Source: JAFAXD01 sp035472475 (GTDB lineage Bacteria; Pseudomonadota; Alphaproteobacteria; Rhizobiales; Xanthobacteraceae). Taken from it: a stretch of 30,851 nucleotides of DNA. A model generated the notes under the pieces. The model did not search any database. It saw nothing but the letters and a program-made list of their open reading frames with translations, and was not told where the DNA came from. Positions 24,842 through 30,851 of the stretch are shown one piece after another; the stretch's first letter is position 1, and each line of letters starts with the position of its first letter. Position numbers and translations under genes: made by a program. The DNA is taken from contig DATIPA010000186.1 in the NCBI GenBank assembly GCA_035472475.1, positions 1 through 30,851 of the forward strand, read 5' to 3'.

Positions 24842-26015
24842 GACGAGGCGCGAACGGGGCCTGCACGCCGGCGCGCATCACCGCACGGCGCAGCGGCCCG
24901 CTGCGATCAAGCGCGTAGAGCCCGAGCCCGCGCACACCCTGCACCGGCAGAAGGTCCGTCAGCAGGCTGCGGTTGAGCAGATCGACCGCAAGCATGCGGC
25001 TCGTGACATCGACGCGCCGGCGGCGATCGTATTCGCGCGTCACCGCGTCAGCACCGATATCCTGTCCGGCACGGTGGGCGTCGGCCGCGACCTCGGCCAC
25101 GGTCGCGGCGTCGCGCAGGCCAAGGTTTAATCCCTGCGCACCGATCGGCGGAAGAACGTGGGCGGCCTCGCCAATCAGCGTGACCCGGTGCGCCACGACC
25201 TGCCGCGCGGTCTCCGTCCCAAGCGCAAACACGCCACCGCCGGGCTCAGCGGAAACCCTGCCCAGGATCGAATGGGCGCGACGCTCGAGCTCGTCGTTGA
25301 GCGCGCCCGCATCGAATCTGCTCAACCGCTCCGCCACCCGCGGGGCGACGACGCAGACCAGGCTCGATCGCAGGCCCGGTAACGGAACGAGCGTGAACGG
25401 ACCTTGCTCGGTGTGAAACTCGGTCGAGATGTTGTGGTGCGGCCGCGCGTGCGAGAGATTAAACGTGAGGGCTGTCTGTCGGCTGACGCGTGTGGTCATA
25501 CGAATTCCCGCCGCGGTGCGCGTGCGCGAATTGCGGCCGTCCGCGCCGATCAGGAGCCGCCCACGCACCGCGTCGCCGCTATCGAGGCGGACCTCGATGG
25601 CGTCCTGCCCGATGGCGATCGCGATCGCCTGGTCGCGGAGGATGCGGAGCGCCGTAGCTGCTTCCGCCTGCGCGGACAACGCCGCGACAAGGTGGCAGTT
25701 TTCGATGTTCCATCCGAACGCGTCGAGCCCGATTTCTCGTGCCGAAAAGCGCACTTCCGGCGCGCGCCAAAGCCGATGCGTGTCGTCGACGATGCGCAAA
25801 GTCTCAAGCGGGGCAGCTGCGGCGCGACAATGCGACCAAACGCCAAGAGCTTCGAGCGCGGTCACCGACGACGCCAGTAACGCCGTCGTCCGGTTGTCGG
25901 CCGGCGCAGGGCCACTGATCAGGGCGGTCTCGATCCCGGCTTGTGCAAGCGCAATCCCCGCGGTCAGGCCGGCGGGGCCGCCACCGATTACGATGACCTC
26001 GACAGACCCTTGCAT
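24819..26015 (-). CDS. UbiH/UbiF/VisC-family FAD-dependent hydroxylase, probably ubiquinone biosynthesis
   Basis: The 398-residue flavoprotein monooxygenase has the N-terminal FAD-binding GGGPAGL (11-17), the GADG motif (157-160), and the second FAD-binding signature GEAAHVLPPIGAQGLNLGLRDA, split here as GEAAHVLPPIG (282-292) and AQGLNLGLRDA (293-303). The usual GDxAH is GEAAH, a mild variation. The family hydroxylates the ubiquinone ring; alphaproteobacteria often carry UbiL-type members with relaxed position choice, so the carbon hydroxylated is not assigned. The ATG at 26015 begins the first beta-strand. Its 3' end overlaps that of the AMACR-type gene by 23 nt. It is divergent from pcs, with a 176-nt gap. 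Confidence 0.9.
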   Translation of the reverse strand: MQGSVEVIVIGGGPAGLTAGIALAQAGIETALISGPAPADNRTTALLASSVTALEALGVWSHCRAAAAPLETLRIVDDTHRLWRAPEVRFSAREIGLDAFGWNIENCHLVAALSAQAEAATALRILRDQAIAIAIGQDAIEVRLDSGDAVRGRLLIGADGRNSRTRTAAGIRMTTRVSRQTALTFNLSHARPHHNISTEFHTEQGPFTLVPLPGLRSSLVCVVAPRVAERLSRFDAGALNDELERRAHSILGRVSAEPGGGVFALGTETARQVVAHRVTLIGEAAHVLPPIGAQGLNLGLRDAATVAEVAADAHRAGQDIGADAVTREYDRRRRVDVTSRMLAVDLLNRSLLTDLLPVQGVRGLGLYALDRSGPLRRAVMRAGVQAPFAPRLMRGGSA

Positions 26016-26139
26016 ATCAATGCGTTCCGGATAATCCCTGAGGTCTTTGTTAAAGCGGGAGATCCGCGCGGGTCAACCTGCCGCGCGGCCTCCAGGCGCA
26101 GGTCCGCCCTGACATCCTCGGGTTTTGCCTTTTTCCGCT

Positions 26140-26179
26140 AAGGTGTGCACTGAACCACCGCAATCAACTCCCACACCTT
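26140..26179 (+). repeat. 8-bp inverted repeat in the ubiH-pcs intergenic region
   Basis: aaggtgtg (26140-26147) and cacacctt (26172-26179) are perfect reverse complements, 24 nt apart, ending 18 nt before the pcs ATG. A second feature nearby is the self-complementary ccgcgcgg repeated at 26064-26071 and 26081-26088. Either could be an operator or a leader hairpin. No experimental support is available. Confidence 0.35.
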
Positions 26180-26197
26180 TTAACCCCGCTCGTGCAC

Positions 26198-26914
26198 ATG
26201 ACCGAGCTTGACCCGTCCGCCTCGACGCCGCCTCTGGGCCCACGGGCGCGCAGCTTTGTCATTCATATTCTCACCGCATCGGGGGCGGCGCTGGCACTTC
26301 TGGCGCTGATCGCAGCGGTTGACCGCGCCTGGCCGGCGATGTTCCTGTGGCTCGGTATTGCGCTCATCGTCGATGCCCTCGACGGGCCGCTGGCCCGGCG
26401 CTTCGACGTCGCCGATACCTTGCCGCGATGGTCAGGCGAAACACTCGACCTGGTGGTTGATTTCGTCACCTATGTGTTCGTTCCGGCCTTCGCGGTCGCC
26501 AACAGCGGACTGTTGCCCGGGGTGCTCGCGCCGATAGCCGGCGTTGTCATCGTGATCACCGGCGCGCTTTATTTCGCCGACCGCCGCATGAAGATGCCCG
26601 GGAACTACTTTCGGGGCTTTCCGGCGCTTTGGAACGCGGCGGCGTTCTACCTGCTGTTGCTGCGGCCGCCATCCTGGGTCGCAGCGGCCGGTGTAGGTAT
26701 TCTGGCGATTGCGACGTTTCTGCCGTTTCCGTTCATCCATCCCGTGCGGGTCGCGAGGCTGCGAGCCTTCAACATCGCGTTGCTCGGGCTGTGGGGCGTG
26801 CTGGCCTTGATCACGCTTGCGCGCAACATGGCGCCCGGCCCCTGGATCACTGGTGCGGTGTGTGCCATCGAGCTCTACGTCATCGGCGCCGGCATCCTGC
26901 GGCGCGCGGACTAA
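26198..26914 (+). CDS. pcs: Phosphatidylcholine synthase (Pcs), CDP-diacylglycerol plus choline route
   Basis: Pcs condenses CDP-diacylglycerol and choline to phosphatidylcholine in the inner membrane, the one-step pathway found in rhizobia and relatives. The protein has about 238-240 residues, as usual. Numbered from the GTG at 26192, the CDP-alcohol phosphotransferase motif is complete: Asp61, Asp64-Gly65, Ala68-Arg69, Gly82, Asp86 and Asp90, in the Pcs-type spacing (D-x2-DG-x2-AR-x12-G-x3-D-x3-D). About eight hydrophobic segments are visible. The ATG at 26198 or the GTG at 26192 could start it; neither has a strong Shine-Dalgarno sequence. The TerC-family gene begins 7 nt after the stop, so the two are probably one operon. 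Pcs enzymes need Mn2+, which makes the neighbour notable. Confidence 0.93.
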   Translation: MTELDPSASTPPLGPRARSFVIHILTASGAALALLALIAAVDRAWPAMFLWLGIALIVDALDGPLARRFDVADTLPRWSGETLDLVVDFVTYVFVPAFAVANSGLLPGVLAPIAGVVIVITGALYFADRRMKMPGNYFRGFPALWNAAAFYLLLLRPPSWVAAAGVGILAIATFLPFPFIHPVRVARLRAFNIALLGLWGVLALITLARNMAPGPWITGAVCAIELYVIGAGILRRAD

Positions 26915-26921
26915 AAGACCC

Positions 26922-27662
26922 ATGTTCGATCTCCTTGCGACTCCCGACGCCTGGATTGCGTTCGCGACGCTGACTGCACTCGAAATCGTCCTCGGCATTG
27001 ACAACGTCGTGTTCATCTCGGTGCTGGTGTCGCGGCTCGACCCTGTGCGCGGCGCACGGGTGCGCCAGATCGGGCTTGGCCTCGCGCTTGTGTTTCGGAT
27101 CGCGCTTCTGTTCGCGCTGACCTGGGTGATGGGGCTCACGGAGCCGATCGTTATCCTGTGGGGCAACGCATTTTCCTGGAACGATGTGATCCTGATGGCC
27201 GGGGGCGTGTTTCTGATCGCCAAGGCGACGCATGAAATGCATGCCGAGCTGGAGGCGAGCGGCGCCAAACCGGACGAACCTCAAGTCAAGCCGGCGACCG
27301 GAATGCTCGCGGCTATCGCGCAGGTGACCCTGATCGACGCCGTCTTCTCGATCGACTCGATCGTGACCGCAGTCGGCATGGCGCAAGATATCCGGATCAT
27401 GATCGCGGCGGTGCTGGTCGCGGTCGCCGTCATGTATTTTGCATCGGGCGCCGTCGGAGCATTCATTGCCGAGCACCCGACCACCAAGATGCTGGCGCTT
27501 GCGTTTCTGGTCCTGATCGGCGTGGCGCTACTGGCGGACGGCTTTGGCGTTCATTTCCCCCGCGGTTACATCTATTTCGCAATGACGTTCGCGGGTGCCG
27601 TCGAGGCGGTCAATATCATTGCACTGCGCCGGCGCCGCGCCCGCCATGGCGCAAAGCAATAA
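26922..27662 (+). CDS. TerC-family integral membrane protein (probable metal transporter)
   Basis: The 246-residue protein has about seven membrane spans and the duplicated acidic TerC motifs: Glu21 and Asp27-Asn28 in LEIVLGIDNVVF, and Asp139 and Asp145 in LIDAVFSIDSIVTAVG. Family members include E. coli Alx and the Bacillus MeeY/MeeF proteins, reported as manganese exporters; others are named for tellurite resistance. The ATG at 26922 is 7 nt from the pcs stop; an earlier frame start inside pcs is rejected. A hydrophilic loop (about 108-126) separates the halves. Manganese export is inferred from family membership. Confidence 0.88.
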   Translation: MFDLLATPDAWIAFATLTALEIVLGIDNVVFISVLVSRLDPVRGARVRQIGLGLALVFRIALLFALTWVMGLTEPIVILWGNAFSWNDVILMAGGVFLIAKATHEMHAELEASGAKPDEPQVKPATGMLAAIAQVTLIDAVFSIDSIVTAVGMAQDIRIMIAAVLVAVAVMYFASGAVGAFIAEHPTTKMLALAFLVLIGVALLADGFGVHFPRGYIYFAMTFAGAVEAVNIIALRRRRARHGAKQ

Positions 27663-27738
27663 GCTCGCAACCGGCTTGCCGCACGGCCGCAAGTTCCTAT
27701 GATCGCGTCTTGGCGTGGGAGCAACGCGGGAGCAGGCG

Positions 27739-28716
27739 ATGGTTGCGGCAGTGCGCGTCCACAAAGTTGGTGGCCCGGAAGTATTGACGTACGAAGAGGT
27801 CGAGGTCCCGGCGCCTGGCGCCGGCCAAGTGCGCGTCAAGCAGCAGGCCTGTGGGATCAACTACATCGACACGTACTTTCGCGCCGGCGCCTATCCGTCA
27901 CCGGTCGGATTGCCGTTCATTAGTGGTAATGAGGGAGCGGGCGAGGTGGTGGCGGTCGGGCCGGGCGTGACCGACATCAAGGTTGGTGACCGGGTCGGAT
28001 ACGTTAGCGCGCTCGGCGGATATTCGGCCGAGCGCATTCTGCCCGCCGACCGCGCCGTCAAGCTGCCGGCCTCCATCAGCTATGAGCAGGCTGCCGGCAT
28101 GATGCTCAAGGGCATGACGGCTGAATATCTGCTCAATCGCACGTTCAAGGTGCGGCCGGGCATGACCATACTGGTACACGCCGCCGCCGGCGGGGTCGGG
28201 TTGCTCCTGTGCCAGTGGGGCAAGCATCTCGGTGCAACCGTCATTGGCACGGTCGGCTCGAAACAGAAGGCCGACCTTGCCAAGGCCAACGGCTGCGATC
28301 ATGCCATCCTCTATCGCGACGAGGATTTCGGCGCGCGCACCAAGGAGATCACTGGCGGCGCGCTGTGCGACGTCGTCTACGACGGCGTCGGCAAGACGAC
28401 GTTTCCGGCCTCGCTCGACTGTCTACATCCGCTCGGGATGTTCGTGAGCTTCGGCAGCTCGTCCGGCCAGATCGATGCGTTCAACATCAACATTCTGCAG
28501 ACCAAAGGCTCCCTGTTCGCAACCCGCCCGACGCTCAACAACTACGCGGCCAAGCGCGCCGACCTGCTCGCCATCGCCGACGACCTGTTCAAGGTTGTGG
28601 AAAGCGGCAAAGTGAAGATCCCGGTCAATCAAAAGTACCCGCTCAAAGAGGCGCAAAAGGCGCATCGCGATCTCGAGAGCCGGGCAACCGTGGGCTCGTC
28701 GATCCTGATACCGTAA
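27739..28716 (+). CDS. NADPH:quinone oxidoreductase (zeta-crystallin-like, QOR family MDR)
   Basis: The 325-residue protein matches the length of E. coli QorA and belongs to the medium-chain dehydrogenase/reductase superfamily without zinc-ligand clusters. The N-terminal GroES-like domain has CGINYIDTYFRAGAY and GNEGAGEVVAVG. The Rossmann domain has AAAGGVG (148-154), the nucleotide-binding loop, and GSKQKADLAKANGCDHAI for cofactor phosphate recognition. It likely reduces quinones with NADPH in the cytosol. The ATG at 27739 is preceded by a gggag sequence. It follows the TerC gene after 76 nt and converges on the adenylate cyclase gene with 18 nt between stops. Confidence 0.92.
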   Translation: MVAAVRVHKVGGPEVLTYEEVEVPAPGAGQVRVKQQACGINYIDTYFRAGAYPSPVGLPFISGNEGAGEVVAVGPGVTDIKVGDRVGYVSALGGYSAERILPADRAVKLPASISYEQAAGMMLKGMTAEYLLNRTFKVRPGMTILVHAAAGGVGLLLCQWGKHLGATVIGTVGSKQKADLAKANGCDHAILYRDEDFGARTKEITGGALCDVVYDGVGKTTFPASLDCLHPLGMFVSFGSSSGQIDAFNINILQTKGSLFATRPTLNNYAAKRADLLAIADDLFKVVESGKVKIPVNQKYPLKEAQKAHRDLESRATVGSSILIP

Positions 28717-28734
28717 GGCCGTTGCCGCGCCGGG

Positions 28735-30054
28735 CTACGCGAGCCGCCAGACCTTGACGGGTTGGTCGTAGCCACGGACCGGCACGTCGCCGAGCGACGT
28801 GCCGCCCGTTTCGTCGCCGATTGCCTGGTGAACCGCATCCGATATCAGGAATTGCGAACCGAACTCCTTGTTGAGACTTTCGATGCGGGAGGCGAAATTC
28901 ACGGTGTCGCCGATCACGGTGTATTCCTTGCGGCGCGGCGACCCGACGTTGCCCGCGACGACGTCGCCGAGGTGAATCCCGATACCAATCCGCAGCGGCC
29001 AATCGCTGCCGACGTTGTGCTGCTCGATGGCCGCCAGCATTTCGCGCCCGGCGGTAACGGCCCGCAGCGCTGCGTCCGGATCGTCGAAGGGCGCGCCGAA
29101 CAGCGCCAGGAAGCCATCGCCGAGGAACTTGTTCACGATCCCGCCGTTGCGATCGACGATTTCGACCAGCACTTCGAACGCTGCATCCAGCCGATCCACG
29201 ACTTCCTGCGGGCTGCGCGTGCGCGCCGCGGCCGTAAAGCCGCGGATGTCGACAAACATGACGGCGACCTGCTTGGTGTCACTGCCTGAAGTTGAGCCGG
29301 CCGCGAGCAGCCGTTCCACGACCTGCGGGGAGACGTGCTGACCAAATAGATTTGTAACGTGATCGCGCGCAGTCGCGGCCGCGAGGCTCGCTTCGAATTG
29401 CCGACGCAACTGCGTCCCAACTGCTCCGGCGATAACCCCGCACGCCAGGATGATGGCGCTGCGAGGGATCAGGAACGCAAGGTCGAGCATCGGCTCGCCC
29501 GCTGGCGCGCTGGCCGCCGGGTGAAACAGCCCCAGTGCAAGGAGTTCGACCGCCGCGACAAAACCTGTGAAGGTCGACAGCCAGAATTCGAGCCGCAAAG
29601 TCGAGAGGATGATGAAGACGAAGTAGAGCAGGGGACCGACAAACGCGAGCCCCTGGACCGCCCCCATGTTGCTCATATGAAGCGCGATCACGATGGTCGG
29701 CAGGCTGGTTTCGATGAAAGCGCCGAGATAACGGCGCGCCCGCGGCAGATCGCGATCAAGCTTCAACTGCCGCGAAACGAGAACAAGCACCGACGATTCA
29801 AAAGCAACGAAGCCGAGATATCCGATGATTATGTAGAAGAGCGGAAAGTGCCCCCGCCACATGCGATTGAGGACGTCAGGCGCGATCGCATCGACGACCG
29901 CCAAGCCGACCAGCAGGACCGTAGCTATGATGATGAGTGCTGTGATGCGCAGGCGCTCGGTCTTCATCATCTCGCGCATCAGCGCGTGCGCGAACGCCGG
30001 TGACACCGGTTGCCGCGTCCCGCGCCGCAAAGGATTGCCGACAAATGCCTGCAT
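28735..30054 (-). CDS. Membrane-bound class III adenylate cyclase
   Basis: The 439-residue protein has about six membrane spans in the N-terminal half (about 36-56, 70-94, 112-128, 134-152, 158-178, 192-214). A short linker (about 218-258) precedes the C-terminal cyclase domain (about 262-439). The catalytic residues are complete: metal-binding Asp269 (VDIRGF) and Asp313 (FLGDGF), adenine-selecting Lys309 (NKF) and Asp383 (VIGDTVN), and transition-state residues Asn386 and Arg390. It should make cAMP from ATP at the cytoplasmic face of the membrane. The start at 30054 is the most upstream ATG; Met26 (29979) and Met29 (29970) are alternatives. It lies 14 nt downstream of rimO on the same strand and is probably co-transcribed with it. 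Confidence 0.9.
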   Translation of the reverse strand: MQAFVGNPLRRGTRQPVSPAFAHALMREMMKTERLRITALIIIATVLLVGLAVVDAIAPDVLNRMWRGHFPLFYIIIGYLGFVAFESSVLVLVSRQLKLDRDLPRARRYLGAFIETSLPTIVIALHMSNMGAVQGLAFVGPLLYFVFIILSTLRLEFWLSTFTGFVAAVELLALGLFHPAASAPAGEPMLDLAFLIPRSAIILACGVIAGAVGTQLRRQFEASLAAATARDHVTNLFGQHVSPQVVERLLAAGSTSGSDTKQVAVMFVDIRGFTAAARTRSPQEVVDRLDAAFEVLVEIVDRNGGIVNKFLGDGFLALFGAPFDDPDAALRAVTAGREMLAAIEQHNVGSDWPLRIGIGIHLGDVVAGNVGSPRRKEYTVIGDTVNFASRIESLNKEFGSQFLISDAVHQAIGDETGGTSLGDVPVRGYDQPVKVWRLA

Positions 30055-30068
30055 GGACGTCCGCCGGT

Positions 30069-30851
30069 CTAGAACCCAACGGCGCTCCCGTAAAGATCGT
30101 ATGCGTCGGCGCGGTCGACCTTGATGGTCGCAATCTCGCCGACGCGCAGCGGGCGATGGCTCGTCACATGCACGCTGCCGTCGATCTCAGGCGCATCGCC
30201 CTTGGTGCGGCCCCTAGCACCGTCCGGGCCGACCTGATCGATGATCACCGGCTGGCGCGAGCCGATCTTGCGCTTGAGGCGTTGCGCCGAAATCGCCTGC
30301 TGGCGCTGCATGAACCGGTGATAGCGCTCCTCCGTCACCTCGGCGGCGACCGGGGCTGCAAGATCGTTGCTGACCGCGCCGGCGACCGGCTCGTAGCGGA
30401 AGCATCCGACGCGATCGAGCTGAGCCTCGCCGAGCCAGTCGAGCAGGAACGCAAAATCATCGTCGGTTTCGCCGGGGAAGCCGACAATGAAGGTTGACCG
30501 GATGGTCAGCGCCGGACAGGTCTCCCGCCAGCGCCGGATCCGCTCAAGCGTCTTCTCCTGCGCCGCCGGGCGGCGCATGCGCTTGAGCACATCCGGGCTT
30601 GCGTGCTGGAACGGTATGTCGAGATAGGGCAACAGCTTGCCCTCCGCCATCAGCGGGATGACAGCATCGACGTGCGGGTAGGGATACACATAGTGCAGGC
30701 GCACCCAGACCCCGAGGTCCCCGAGGGCGCGCGCCAGGTCCAGGAACTTGGCCGGCAGGTCGCTACCGCGCCATGAGCTGGTCGCGTATTTGAGGTCAAC
30801 CCCATAGGCGGACGTATCCTGGGAAATCACCAGGAGTTCCTTCACCCCGGC
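30069..30851 (-). CDS. rimO: Ribosomal protein S12 methylthiotransferase RimO, N-terminal part missing
   Basis: The frame is open to the right edge and ends at 30069; 260 residues of the C-terminal half are visible. RimO adds a methylthio group to the conserved Asp of ribosomal protein S12, using a radical-SAM cluster and an auxiliary cluster. The visible part begins in the radical-SAM core (LLVISQDTSAYGVDLKY) and includes RLHYVYPYPHVD, LPYLDIPFQHASPDVLKRM and STFIVGFPGETDDDF, followed by the TRAM domain (about the last 65 residues). VLKRMRR and FRYEPVAGAVSNDL fit RimO better than MiaB. The CxxxCxxC cluster lies beyond the edge. The adenylate cyclase gene follows after 14 nt. Confidence 0.93.
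   Translation of the reverse strand, partial: AGVKELLVISQDTSAYGVDLKYATSSWRGSDLPAKFLDLARALGDLGVWVRLHYVYPYPHVDAVIPLMAEGKLLPYLDIPFQHASPDVLKRMRRPAAQEKTLERIRRWRETCPALTIRSTFIVGFPGETDDDFAFLLDWLGEAQLDRVGCFRYEPVAGAVSNDLAAPVAAEVTEERYHRFMQRQQAISAQRLKRKIGSRQPVIIDQVGPDGARGRTKGDAPEIDGSVHVTSHRPLRVGEIATIKVDRADAYDLYGSAVGF

Overview
The window is GC-rich chromosomal DNA with densely packed, mostly housekeeping genes. Gene content and order suggest an alphaproteobacterium of the Hyphomicrobiales, near Bradyrhizobium, Rhodopseudomonas or the Xanthobacteraceae. The main pointers are the glmU-glmS-DUF502 / recG / sdhE-mfd order, a phosphatidylcholine synthase (Pcs), an IalB-family protein, and a cyclic beta-(1,3),(1,6)-glucan (ndv) locus like that of Bradyrhizobium. 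I see no tRNA, rRNA, CRISPR array, insertion sequence, phage gene or attachment site.

Region by region. 1-1058: 3' part of an M20 amidohydrolase. 1084-6264: the ndv locus, made of an NdvB-like GH17-GT2 synthase (minus), a small secreted four-cysteine protein in the position of ndvD (minus), a possible 38-codon ORF, and an NdvC-like GH17 membrane protein (plus). 6227-6604: a small multi-span membrane protein. 6740-10007: glmU and glmS, which supply UDP-GlcNAc. 10107-10880: a DUF502 membrane protein. 10910-13006: recG (minus). 13135-16922: sdhE and mfd, overlapping by 4 nt. 16930-18889: a degenerate-GGDEF protein and a FrnE-type DsbA-family protein (minus). 19045-20886: an orphan YejA-like solute-binding protein. 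21247-22032: an IalB-family protein followed by a clear terminator. 22104-23592: hspQ and a malyl-CoA lyase-type enzyme (minus). 23765-24841: an AMACR-type racemase. 24819-26015: a UbiH-type hydroxylase (minus). 26198-27662: pcs and a TerC-family protein, 7 nt apart. 27739-28716: a quinone oxidoreductase. 28735-30851: a membrane adenylate cyclase and the 3' part of rimO (minus).

Many gene products act at the envelope: periplasmic glucan synthesis, UDP-GlcNAc supply, phosphatidylcholine synthesis, IalB, and several membrane proteins of unknown function. DNA repair is represented by recG and mfd, and respiration by sdhE and the UbiH-type hydroxylase. I did not find a defence or mobile system. 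The points most worth a second look are a 14-nt element repeated about 120 nt upstream of both ndvB and the ndvD-like gene, the tiny Cys/Trp-rich ORF that overlaps one copy, the pcs-TerC pairing, a 14-nt direct repeat in the largest intergenic region, and the degenerate GGDEF protein.
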